Shown here: positions 7,190 to 14,816 of the stretch, piece after piece
Position numbering within the stretch: position 1 is the stretch's first letter
How the letters are laid out: the number at the start of each line of letters is the position of its first letter
Made by a program: the position numbers and the translations under genes
The notes under the pieces: model-generated
The model's input: only the letters and a program-made list of their open reading frames with translations
What the model was told of the DNA's origin: nothing
Databases searched by the model: none
Source: Polaromonas sp.
Lineage (GTDB): Bacteria; Pseudomonadota; Gammaproteobacteria; Burkholderiales; Burkholderiaceae_C
NCBI GenBank assembly: GCA_028292745.1
Contig: JAQGLT010000053.1
Coordinates: 1 to 39,110, forward strand
Direction: 5' to 3'
Length of the DNA: 39,110 nt

Positions 7190-7816
7190 GTGGCGGACAC
7201 CAATGCCCTGGAAGGCCTGACGCAGGCTTTTCGCAAACTGCCCGGCGTGGGGGCGAAATCGGCCGCGCGCATGGCCTTTCACCTGCTCCAGCACGACAGG
7301 CCGGGGGCGCTGCAGATTGCCCGGGCGCTCGACCATGCCGTTGAAAGCATCCGACACTGTGCCCTGTGCAACACCCTGACCGAGCAGGAGGTTTGCGTCA
7401 CTTGCGCCAATCCCCAGCGCGACCGCAGCAAACTGTGCGTTGTGGAAACGCCCGCCGACCAGGCGGCGCTTGAGCGCACGCTGGCTTACCGGGGGCTGTA
7501 TTTTGTGCTGATGGGCAAGCTCAGCCCGCTCGACGGGGTAGGGCCCAACGACATCGGCCTGCAAAAACTGTTTGACAGGGCCGTGCCTCGCAACGCGCAA
7601 GGCCAGCTTCTGCCCGCAGAATCGCGCGAGGTGCAGGAAGTGATTCTGGCCACCAACTTCACCGCCGAAGGGGAAGCCACTGCCCATGTGATCGGCCAGG
7701 CGCTGAAAAGCCGGGGCATGCAGGTCACGCGCCTGGCGCGCGGCGTGCCGGTGGGCAGCGAACTGGAGTATGTGGACCTTGGCACCATTGCGCATGCATT
7801 GACAGACCGGCGCTAG
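7190..7816 (+). CDS. recR: Recombination mediator RecR
   Basis: 208 residues from a GTG at 7190; no strong ribosome binding site is visible, so the start is the least certain part. RecR forms a ring clamp that with RecO loads RecA onto gapped DNA. The helix-hairpin-helix motif [11 protein letters not shown] is at about 17-27. The zinc finger cysteines are C57, C60, C69 and C72. A Toprim domain starts near 82 (L-C-V-V-E) and runs to about 175, with the family's [11 protein letters not shown] motif. Length is slightly above the usual 196-200 residues, mostly at the N-terminus. It is the third gene of the dnaX-ybaB-recR cluster. Confidence 0.96.
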   Translation: MADTNALEGLTQAFRKLPGVGAKSAARMAFHLLQHDRPGALQIARALDHAVESIRHCALCNTLTEQEVCVTCANPQRDRSKLCVVETPADQAALERTLAYRGLYFVLMGKLSPLDGVGPNDIGLQKLFDRAVPRNAQGQLLPAESREVQEVILATNFTAEGEATAHVIGQALKSRGMQVTRLARGVPVGSELEYVDLGTIAHALTDRR

Positions 7817-7868
7817 GCGCCTGCCCATTCGGATTCGCTGCAGCATCAACAACAAGGACATCCTTACC

Positions 7869-8282
7869 ATGACGAGCACTGGCTTCACTGTTGCCTATTG
7901 GTGCGTGCTGGCCGCTGCGCTGCTGCCGATCGCATGCGCCGGCATTGCCAAGTCCGGTCTTATGCGCACGTCCCGGCGCGAGGGCGGCTACGACAACAAC
8001 AACCCGCGCGCCTGGCTGGCCCGGCAGACCGACTGGCGTGCGCGGGCCAATGCAGCCCAGGCCAACACGTTTGAAGCGCTGCCTTTCTTTTTTGCAGCCG
8101 TCATCATTGCCCACCAGCTCCAGGCGCCTCAGACCCGCTTGGACAGCCTGGCGCTGCTGTTTGTGGTGCTGCGCATGGTCTACATCGTGCTGTATGTCCG
8201 CGACTTGGCCAAGGCGCGCTCAATCATCTGGGCGCTGGCACTTATGATCAATATTGCTATTTTGTTTTCAGGCTTTCGCTGA
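7869..8282 (+). CDS. MAPEG-family membrane protein
   Basis: 137 residues with four predicted membrane helices (about 8-27, 60-80, 87-108 and 116-135). The motif A-N-A-A-Q-A-N-T-F-E-A-L-P-F-F at about 58-72 is the family hallmark; it lies in the glutathione-binding region of eukaryotic members. AAGGACA about ten bases upstream supports the ATG at 7869. MAPEG proteins include membrane glutathione S-transferases and leukotriene enzymes, but most short bacterial members have no proven activity. It starts 52 bp after recR and may be read through from it. Its stop codon is followed immediately by the structured leader of the next gene. Confidence 0.85.
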   Translation: MTSTGFTVAYWCVLAAALLPIACAGIAKSGLMRTSRREGGYDNNNPRAWLARQTDWRARANAAQANTFEALPFFFAAVIIAHQLQAPQTRLDSLALLFVVLRMVYIVLYVRDLAKARSIIWALALMINIAILFSGFR

Positions 8283-8360
8283 CGCATCGGTTTAGTGGGG
8301 TCATCCGTCATGGCGGTAAAAACCGCTGGTATTAACCCGCACGGGGATGACCCCGATGCG
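8283..8360 (+). promoter_or_regulatory. Structured RNA leader, candidate NMT1/xanthine-type riboswitch
   Basis: CGCATCGG (8283-8290) and GGTCATCC (8299-8306) pair with the contiguous strand GGATGACC-CCGATGCG (8345-8360), giving two 8-bp helices with an 8-nt bulge TTTAGTGG on one side. A hairpin GCGGT-AAAA-ACCGC (8313-8326) lies inside. The same bases are needed by the terminator at 8335-8368, so the two folds exclude each other. The regulated gene encodes an NMT1/THI5-like binding protein, the gene type after which the NMT1 motif (xanthine-I riboswitch) is named. The pairing is seen; the class is a guess from context and memory. Confidence 0.5.
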
Positions 8361-8368
8361 GGTTTTTT
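8335..8368 (+). terminator. Strong intrinsic terminator before the binding-protein gene
   Basis: ACCCGCA-CGGGG (8335-8346) pairs with CCCCG-A-TGCGGGT (8351-8363) around the loop ATGA with a single bulged A, followed by TTTTTT. It can end transcripts coming from recR and the MAPEG gene. It also lies between any upstream promoter and the coding sequence at 8415, so it may act as an attenuator. Confidence 0.85.
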
Positions 8369-8414
8369 CATGGCCCGATATGCTTTCAGGGTGACCCAAA
8401 GTAGATGGATTTAC

Positions 8415-9464
8415 ATGCGCCGATTTCCCGATATGTCCCGCCGTGCCTTTGCCTGTGGCACTGCTTTGGCTGCGGCTTCGCTCGGTGTGCCGGTTTTATC
8501 TGCCCAGCCTCGACCTGAAATTCGAAAAGTCACTATCTCCGTCGGCAACAAAGCCGCTTTTTATTATTTGCCGCTCACTATTTCCGAGCAGCTGGGCTAT
8601 TTCAGAGCAGAAGGCCTGGAAGTTGCCATCAGTGACTTTGCAAATGGCCTGGAAGCCCGGCAGGCGGCTGCGCAAGGCCTGGTCGATGTCTGCTCGGGCT
8701 CTTTCGAGCAGACGATCAACTTGCAGTCCGGTGGCCAGGTGTTTCAGTCATTTGTGCTGCAGGGCAGGGCGCCCCAGATAGCCTTCGGGGTGTCCACCAA
8801 AAGCCTGCCTCACTACAAATCTGTCAGTGAATTAAAAGGAAAGAAAATTGGCGTTTCCGCCCTCGGGTCTTCCACCAGCATGGTGGCCAATCTGGTGTTG
8901 TCACGCAGTGGCTTGAAGGCCAGTGACGTGAGCTACATCGACGTTGGAACGGCCGCCAGTGCATTGACCGCTTTGCGGTTGGGCCAGATTGACGCCATGA
9001 GCAACACCGACCCGATCATGACCATGCTGGAGCAACGGGGCGAGGTCAAGATCATCAGCGACACCCGAACGCTCAAAGGTACGGCGGAAGTTTTCGGCGG
9101 GCCGATGCCCGCGGCCTGTTTGTATGCCCCAATTGAGTTTGTCCGTAAAAACCCCAACACCTGCCAAGCCCTGGCCAATGCCATTGTCCATGGCCTCAAG
9201 TGGCTGCAAACCGCCGGACCGGGCGACATTATCAAAACCGTGCCGGAAGCTTACCTGCTGGGCGACCGGGGGCTTTATATCGCTTCTTTCAATAAAATAC
9301 GTGAATCCATCTCGCTCGATGGCGTTCACCCCGACGACGGCCCTCGAACGGCGCTCAAGGCATTGTCCAGTTTCGATACCAGTATCAGTGGCCGAAAAAT
9401 CGATCTTGGTAAAACCTATACCAACGCCTTCGCCCAGCGGGCGAAGGAGCGCTTCAAAGCTTGA
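8415..9464 (+). CDS. NMT1/THI5-like ABC transporter substrate-binding protein
   Basis: 349 residues from the ATG at 8415; a start six codons later (8433) is also possible. The N-terminus M-S-R-R-A-F followed by a hydrophobic stretch and V-L-S-A-Q is a twin-arginine (Tat) signal peptide, so the protein is exported folded to the periplasm. The mature part has the SsuA/THI5 fold marks: Y-L-P-L-T-I-S-E-Q-L-G-Y-F-R-A-E-G-L-E-V near the start, then L-K-G-K-K-I-G-V-S-A-L-G-S-S-T-S in the middle. Family members capture nitrate, sulfonates, pyrimidines or related small molecules for NitT/TauT-type ABC importers. No permease or ATPase gene is next to it, so it must share a transporter encoded elsewhere. 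The ligand cannot be read from the sequence; the upstream leader hints at purine-related control. Confidence 0.85.
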   Translation: MRRFPDMSRRAFACGTALAAASLGVPVLSAQPRPEIRKVTISVGNKAAFYYLPLTISEQLGYFRAEGLEVAISDFANGLEARQAAAQGLVDVCSGSFEQTINLQSGGQVFQSFVLQGRAPQIAFGVSTKSLPHYKSVSELKGKKIGVSALGSSTSMVANLVLSRSGLKASDVSYIDVGTAASALTALRLGQIDAMSNTDPIMTMLEQRGEVKIISDTRTLKGTAEVFGGPMPAACLYAPIEFVRKNPNTCQALANAIVHGLKWLQTAGPGDIIKTVPEAYLLGDRGLYIASFNKIRESISLDGVHPDDGPRTALKALSSFDTSISGRKIDLGKTYTNAFAQRAKERFKA

Positions 9465-9616
9465 GGGGGCTTGAAGTACCCGGCTCACCAGGATAAATCT
9501 TCCTCCCGTCCTACAGGACCGGCGTGGGCGGGTGTCTACAGTATGCGACAACCTGTATTCGCAACTCCGGATTGCAGCCCCGCAGTCAAATCAACGCAAA
9601 ATCCGAAGGAAAAGCC

Positions 9617-9769
9617 ATGAATCTTTCGCTGAGCATCGGCCCAATCGTCGCTCTTATCGCAGGCATCCTCATCCTGCTGATCCCCCGTCTGCTGAATTAC
9701 ATCGTGGCTGTTTACCTGATCGTGATCGGCCTGATCGGCCTGTTCGGGAGCGGCTCGCTTCGGATCTGA
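9617..9769 (+). CDS. DUF3096 small membrane protein
   Basis: 50 residues from the ATG at 9617, with AAGGA six to ten bases upstream. It is nearly all hydrophobic, with two short membrane helices (about 5-23 and 25-43) joined by P-R-L-L-N-Y. This matches the DUF3096 family of tiny membrane proteins, whose function is unknown. A longer upstream reading in the same frame has no ribosome binding site. It converges with mltD, 32 bp away. Confidence 0.75.
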   Translation: MNLSLSIGPIVALIAGILILLIPRLLNYIVAVYLIVIGLIGLFGSGSLRI

Positions 9770-9801
9770 GCGATTGAAATCAACCCCGATGTCAGCGAAG
9801 G

Positions 9802-11391
9802 TCACCGCTTTTTCGACTTGACGATCGCTGTCTTGGCGCTGCGTTTTATCCGAACGATGCGTTGATTGGCAGGTGCCGGCGCGGCCGCAGAAGACGAGGG
9901 TTTCAATGACTCTCCCGCGCTGGCAGCCAAGCGCGCCGCAGTCGGCAGATAAAGGACGACAAGGTGGCCGGCCTTGAAACTGGTTTGCAGGGCAACGCTG
10001 TTCCAGTTCGCCACGTTTGCTGCGGACAAGCCGTAACGGTTGGCGATGCTCGCCACGGATTCGCCTTTTCGCGCCTTGACCGTGGTGCGGTAGGTGACGA
10101 TTTCCGGTGTTAGCGAAACCTGGCCGTTGTCGGCGACATGGCTGCTCACGTCCACTTCCGTGCGCGCCGTGCGCGGCACCAGAAGGGTGGAGCCCGCTTT
10201 GATGAGCATGCGCGGCGGTATGTTGTTCATGGTGCGCAAATCGGCTTCGTTCATGCCGGTCTGCCTTGCCGCTTCCGCCACGCTCATGGTGGCTGGTGCG
10301 GTCCAGGCGGTCCAGCTGGCATATTGGCCTGCGCTGTAAGCCGCAAAGTTGCGCTGGAACACAAGCGCGTTGTCCCATGGAAGCAGGATCTGCGGCGTAC
10401 CTGCGGCCAGGATGACCGGGCGGCGGGCCGACGGGTTCAATGCCTTGAAATTGTCGATGTCGACATCGGCAAGCCGCGCCGCCAGAGCCACATCAATGTC
10501 GCGTGTAATCTGCACCTGCTGGAAATACGCATGGTTTTGAATCAGCGGCAGCTCGGCACTGAAGGCCTGCGGATTGGCGACGATATTCTTGACAGCCTGC
10601 AGCTTGGGCACATAAAGGCGGGTTTCGGCCGGCATGTTCAGTTCGTCGTAGCTGGTGCCCAAACCGGCTTTCTGGTTTTTGGCAATGGCGCGGCCCACGC
10701 TTCCCTCACCCCAGTTATAGGCGGCCAGTGCAAGGTGCCAGTCGCCGAACATGCCGTACAGTTTTTGCAGGTAGTCCAGTGCGGCCCGGGTAGACGCAAG
10801 CACATCGCGCCGGTCGTCGCGAAAAACGTTTTGCTTCAAGTTGAAATCCTTGCCCGTGGCCGGCATGAATTGCCACATGCCCGCAGCTTTGGCGCTGGAA
10901 ACCGCCTGCGGATTGAAGGCACTTTCAATAAAGGGCAACAGCGCCAGCTCGGTCGGCATCTGGCGGCGCTCCAGCTCTTCAACAATGTGAAAAAGGTATT
11001 TGCTGGAGCGCTCGGTCATGCGCAGGATGTAATCGGGCCGGCTGGCATACCACTGCTCCCGGTCAGTGACCAATTCGTTTTGCAGGTTGGGCATGGCAAA
11101 CCCCTGGCGAATGCGGTCCCACAACTCCTTGGGCGGCTCGGTGGAGGCGATCGGCTTGGAACTCAGCTGGCCAGGCGTGATAGGTCGCAGAGGCGGGGGT
11201 TGAACAAGTTGCCCGGCCGCGATGCCGGGACCGGTGGCAAGTACCGGGTCATCGGGCAGTCCAGGCTGGGTGGCGCAGCCTGCCAGCACTGACATGGACA
11301 GCAGTACTGCCAACGAGAAAAACCGAAAATTCAAGGAAGTGAAAGTAGAAGGCAGAAAAGACTGGAAGGTGGCAGTTCGTGAGTGCGGCAT
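9802..11391 (-). CDS. mltD: Membrane-bound lytic murein transglycosylase D
   Basis: 529 residues. MltD cuts the glycan chains of peptidoglycan, leaving 1,6-anhydro ends. The N-terminus has a signal peptide with the lipobox L-A-G-C at about residue 39, so it is an outer-membrane lipoprotein. The SLT catalytic domain (about 150-280) shows the active-site glutamate in F-I-E-S-A-F-N-P and the motif A-A-G-M-W-Q-F-M-P-A-T-G. The C-terminal half has LysM-type repeats, the clearest around residues 430-480 (V-K-A-R-K-G-E-S-V-A-S-I-A-N-R-Y-G-L). A basic tail follows. It is divergent from the methyltransferase gene. The exact start is uncertain because no good ribosome binding site precedes the ATG. Confidence 0.93.
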   Translation of the reverse strand: MPHSRTATFQSFLPSTFTSLNFRFFSLAVLLSMSVLAGCATQPGLPDDPVLATGPGIAAGQLVQPPPLRPITPGQLSSKPIASTEPPKELWDRIRQGFAMPNLQNELVTDREQWYASRPDYILRMTERSSKYLFHIVEELERRQMPTELALLPFIESAFNPQAVSSAKAAGMWQFMPATGKDFNLKQNVFRDDRRDVLASTRAALDYLQKLYGMFGDWHLALAAYNWGEGSVGRAIAKNQKAGLGTSYDELNMPAETRLYVPKLQAVKNIVANPQAFSAELPLIQNHAYFQQVQITRDIDVALAARLADVDIDNFKALNPSARRPVILAAGTPQILLPWDNALVFQRNFAAYSAGQYASWTAWTAPATMSVAEAARQTGMNEADLRTMNNIPPRMLIKAGSTLLVPRTARTEVDVSSHVADNGQVSLTPEIVTYRTTVKARKGESVASIANRYGLSAANVANWNSVALQTSFKAGHLVVLYLPTAARLAASAGESLKPSSSAAAPAPANQRIVRIKRSAKTAIVKSKKR

Positions 11392-11772
11392 TGTTTGAAT
11401 TGGGTTTTTTCACTGCGAAAGGCAGAAAATACGGTGACGTCGCCATGGGCTGACATGTCAAGACGGTCGGCGGTGCCATGATAGGGGCTTGCCAGGGGCA
11501 TGCAGAAAAGGTTCATCGGCTCATCAGCATTTCTGGGCGATGAAACCGGGCGGCGTCGGGTGACCTTGCCCGCCCGGACGGATGCCCGGCTGCTGATGGG
11601 TTACGTGCCTGACTAGAATTGATGTCAGCTGGAGCGCGCAGTCCTTTGGCAAACGCGGCACCGGCTCAGCGTCACCCCGATCCACCGCCAGGGCGCGTTT
11701 GCCATCATGCAACAACCCAAAAGAATTGTCGGAAAAAGCGGGAATGGGAGTCAAAAACATGCAGTGGTCTCG
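11392..11772. other. Divergent intergenic region between mltD and the methyltransferase
   Basis: No gene is convincing here. The methyltransferase frame is open from an ATG at 11707, but the protein resemblance begins at 11773. A 10-bp palindrome TGACATGTCA lies at 11451-11460. gloB, which in Escherichia coli lies between mltD and this methyltransferase, is not present. Confidence 0.45.
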
Positions 11773-12609
11773 ATGAAGTCTGAAATTATAGGTTTGACCG
11801 ACTGGCTGAAAACCCCGCCGGGGGCTTATTTGCTTGCCTGGGAGCAGGCACGTTTCGATCTGGCCGTGGGCGATGTCTTTGGCTACCATGCGCTGCAGCT
11901 TGGACTGCCCGAGCTCGATGCCCTGCAGGCCAACCGCATGCCCCACAAATGGGTCGCCTTGTCATCGATGGCAGACCAGCCCAACGCCTCGGCTTCGCAA
12001 ACCTTCCCACTGCATGGGAGGGACGCCGGCCCGATAAGTTCCTCAGGTATTGACTTGGCCGCGGATTCGGCTGCCCTGCCTTTTCCCGAAAGCAGCCTGG
12101 ACCTGGTGGTGCTGCCCCACACGCTGGAGCTGGGGATCGATCCGCACTCTGCCTTGCGCGAGGTCGAGCGCGTGCTGGTGCCGGAGGGGCGCGTCGTCAT
12201 CAGTGGGCTGAACCCGGCCAGCCTCTGGGGGCTGCGCCGCCGCCGTGATCATTTTTACCGGCGTTTCGGGCAAGGCGAGTTTTTTTTGCCGGACACCGGC
12301 GCCTTCATCGGCTACTGGCGGCTTCGGGACTGGCTGAGGCTGCTCAATTTTGAAGTCGAGTCGGCCGGTTTTGGCTGTTATCGTCCAGCCCTGACCAGCC
12401 AGAAGTGGCTGGAGCGGTTTGACTGGATGGACACGGCCGGCGAACGCTGGTGGCCTATATTTGGTGCAGTTTATTTTCTGGTGGCGGTCAAGCGCGTGCG
12501 CGGAATGCGCCTGCTGGAGCCGGCCTGGAAGGCGCATAAATCGCCAGCCGCCGCACCGGCCGCCATCGCCAACAAGGAGCCGGCAACCAAATCCATTACC
12601 AAGTCATGA
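11773..12609 (+). CDS. SAM-dependent methyltransferase, YafS-like
   Basis: 278 residues when started at the ATG at 11773. The usual glycine-rich SAM motif I is poorly kept. The later motifs of the Methyltransf_11 fold are clear: L-P-F-P-E-S-S-L-D-L-V-V-L-P-H-T-L-E at about 95-112, then the L-R-E-V-E-R-V-L-V-P-E-G-R-V-V-I-S-G-L-N-P stretch. The middle, L-L-N-F-E-V-E-S, and the end resemble Escherichia coli YafS. The pairing with rnhA (next, same strand) and mltD (divergent) matches the conserved mltD-yafS-rnhA neighbourhood. The substrate is unknown. The weak motif I means activity should not be assumed. Confidence 0.8.
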   Translation: MKSEIIGLTDWLKTPPGAYLLAWEQARFDLAVGDVFGYHALQLGLPELDALQANRMPHKWVALSSMADQPNASASQTFPLHGRDAGPISSSGIDLAADSAALPFPESSLDLVVLPHTLELGIDPHSALREVERVLVPEGRVVISGLNPASLWGLRRRRDHFYRRFGQGEFFLPDTGAFIGYWRLRDWLRLLNFEVESAGFGCYRPALTSQKWLERFDWMDTAGERWWPIFGAVYFLVAVKRVRGMRLLEPAWKAHKSPAAAPAAIANKEPATKSITKS

Positions 12610-12682
12610 TCCAGTGACGATTTTCTCGCGTTATTCCTTACCTATTCCCATTCCCAGCCTCGCCTGAAACTTCAAGCCATCC

Positions 12683-13165
12683 ATGACCGACGCAACCGCA
12701 CAGCACAGCACCACCCAACAACATGTCGTGATTTACACCGACGGCGCCTGCAAAGGCAATCCCGGCCCCGGGGGCTGGGGGGTTCTGCTTGCCACGGGCG
12801 GCATTGAAAAGGAACTGTTTGGCGGTGAAATGGGCACGACCAACAACCGGATGGAAATGACAGCAGTGATCGAGGCGCTGGCCGCGCTTAAAAAACCCTG
12901 CGCCGTGACGCTATACCTGGACAGTCAATATGTGCTCAAGGGAATCACCGAATGGATTCACGGCTGGAAAGCCCGCGGCTGGCGAACGGCCGCCAAGGCG
13001 CCAGTCAAAAATGTCGATCTGTGGCAGCGGCTCGACGCATTGCTGGGTTCGTCCGGCCACACCATTGACTGGCGCTGGGTCAGGGGACATAACGGCGATC
13101 CGGGCAACGAGCGTGCCGACGCCTTGGCCAACAAGGGCGTCGAGCGTGCCCTTGGCCGCTTGTGA
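12683..13165 (+). CDS. rnhA: Ribonuclease HI
   Basis: 160 residues. It cuts the RNA strand of RNA-DNA hybrids, removing R-loops and primers. All four acidic residues of the metal site are present: D20 in Y-T-D-G-A, E58 in N-R-M-E-M, D80 in Y-L-D-S-Q-Y and D146 in E-R-A-D. His136 in R-G-H-N-G matches the catalytic histidine. The basic handle with [10 protein letters not shown] is intact. It follows the methyltransferase by 73 bp. In many proteobacteria dnaQ is the next gene; here an efflux system follows. Identification is secure. Confidence 0.98.
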   Translation: MTDATAQHSTTQQHVVIYTDGACKGNPGPGGWGVLLATGGIEKELFGGEMGTTNNRMEMTAVIEALAALKKPCAVTLYLDSQYVLKGITEWIHGWKARGWRTAAKAPVKNVDLWQRLDALLGSSGHTIDWRWVRGHNGDPGNERADALANKGVERALGRL

Positions 13166-13363
13166 TCTTTACGGCTTGCCTTGCACCCATGCTCTGCTTC
13201 AAATGAAGAGACATGGAAAGCAAAGGTCTTAATTTGGTAAAGCCGTTGTAAAGCTGTTGTTGTACCGGCTGGCCATGCGCGAGGAGTTGCTGCCTTTCGG
13301 CGCGCATCCTGCTACATTGAAAGACTGTTTCGTTTTATAACAAACCATTTTTTCGGTCTTTTA

Positions 13364-14770
13364 ATGGCATCAAAAGCAATTTACACGGTCGTTGCCGTGG
13401 TCGGCATCGCAACTGCTTGCGCCGCCGCGTGGTGGTATCAAAAGCCAAAACCCGGCAATGGCGCTGCGGTGACGGGATCGGCCGCGCCTGTTGCCACGCC
13501 CGGCGCAACCGGGGGGGCCGCCAATGCAAAACCACCGTCGGTGGAGGTGGCCATGGTCGAGCTGGCCCGGTTGACCGACGACACCCGTGCGGTGGGCAGC
13601 CTGCGCTCACGCAGGGGCGTGGTGCTGCGCCCTGAAGTCAGCGGACGCATTACCCAGCTCAATTTCACGGACGGGCAGCGGGTGCGCAAGGGGCAGGTGC
13701 TGGTGCAGTTTGACGACCAGCTGCCGCAGGCGCAGATCCAGCAAAGCCAGGCCGAACTCTCGATTGCCCAGGCCAACCAGAAGCGCAACCAGGAACTGGT
13801 GGCGCAAAACTTCATCAGCCAGCGTTCGCTCGACGAAAGTGCCGCCAACCTGCAAGTCGCTCAGGCCAAGCTGGCTCTGGCCAAGGCCACAGCAGCCCGG
13901 CTGAGAATCGTGGCGCCATTTGACGGGATCGTCGGCATTCGCCAGGTCAACGTGGGCGACTACCTCAAGGACGGCTCGGACATCGTCAATATTGAAGACA
14001 TCGATGCGATTTTTGTGGATTTCCGGCTGCCCGAGCGTTACCAGAGCAAGGTCATGCGCGGCCAGACGGCGCTGCTCGACATTGATGCCTTGCCCGGTGA
14101 GACCTACACGGCGCAGATCCAGGCCATTGACCCATTGATCGATGCAAATGGGCGTTCGGTCGGTGTGCGCGGCTGTATCGACAACCGGGCCCTCAGGCTG
14201 CGGCCCGGCATGTTCGCCCGAGTCAACACGGTTTTCGGGGTGCGCGACAACGCCCGCGTGATTCCCGAAGAGGCGATCGTTCCGCAAAGCGGCAAGCAGT
14301 TCGTCATCAAGCTGCTGGACGGTCCCACCGAGCAGACCCGGACCACCCGCCGCGTGGAGGTCAAGGTCGGTCTGCGCAGTCCGGGCAAGGTGGAAATTCT
14401 TGAAGGCCTGGCGCCGGGCGATACGGTGGTCCGGACTGGCCAACAGCGGGTGCAGAAGGACGGCACTGTTGTGACGGTCGTGGATTTGGCCAATGGCCGT
14501 CCGGCCCCTGCAAGCCCCGAGAAGGCCGCGCTTGCCGTTCCGGCGTCTTCAAGCCCTTCTGAGCCGCCGGCCGCCAAGGCTGTGGTGGCTGCCGCTGGTG
14601 CGGCCGCGCAACCGGGCGTCAAGACGACTGCCAAAGCGCCGGCGGCGTCAGGCGCCAATCCGTGCGGTGCGGTTATTTCCCAGGCGCCGACGCCGGGCTA
14701 TGTGCCTGCGGCCAATGCCGTCAATCCTGCAGGCCCCGCTGTCAGTGCGGCAGCGCGCAATCCCGCCTGA
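13364..14770 (+). CDS. RND efflux periplasmic adaptor (membrane fusion protein)
   Basis: 468 residues. An uncleaved or signal-anchor helix (about 5-22) is followed by the HlyD/AcrA pattern. The first half-lipoyl segment (G-S-L-R-S-R-R-G-V-V-L-R-P-E-V-S-G-R-I) is at about 79-97. An alpha-hairpin with Q-A-K-L-A-L-A-K-A-T-A comes next, then the second half-lipoyl segment (I-V-A-P-F-D-G-I-V-G-I-R). The beta-barrel and membrane-proximal domains run to about 375. The last 90 residues are low-complexity Ala/Pro/Ser and look disordered, longer than in most family members. The protein links the inner-membrane pump to an outer-membrane channel. The pump gene follows 46 bp later, so the two form an operon. 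No outer-membrane factor or regulator is adjacent. Confidence 0.92.
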   Translation: MASKAIYTVVAVVGIATACAAAWWYQKPKPGNGAAVTGSAAPVATPGATGGAANAKPPSVEVAMVELARLTDDTRAVGSLRSRRGVVLRPEVSGRITQLNFTDGQRVRKGQVLVQFDDQLPQAQIQQSQAELSIAQANQKRNQELVAQNFISQRSLDESAANLQVAQAKLALAKATAARLRIVAPFDGIVGIRQVNVGDYLKDGSDIVNIEDIDAIFVDFRLPERYQSKVMRGQTALLDIDALPGETYTAQIQAIDPLIDANGRSVGVRGCIDNRALRLRPGMFARVNTVFGVRDNARVIPEEAIVPQSGKQFVIKLLDGPTEQTRTTRRVEVKVGLRSPGKVEILEGLAPGDTVVRTGQQRVQKDGTVVTVVDLANGRPAPASPEKAALAVPASSSPSEPPAAKAVVAAAGAAAQPGVKTTAKAPAASGANPCGAVISQAPTPGYVPAANAVNPAGPAVSAAARNPA

Positions 14771-14816
14771 TATTTGCTTGGCCTTTGAACCAGGGTGATC
14801 AAGGTCACACTTTTCT

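Noticed and set aside
8233..8270. Another family A repeat at the end of the MAPEG gene
   Set aside because: Only a short ATTGCTATTTTG stretch resembles the family; the rest of the unit is missing and the coding sequence explains it.
13166..13363. A regulator operator or promoter before the efflux genes
   Set aside because: AT-rich half-matches such as GTTTCGTTTTATAACAAAC are imperfect dyads, and the -35/-10 spacings tried are too long.
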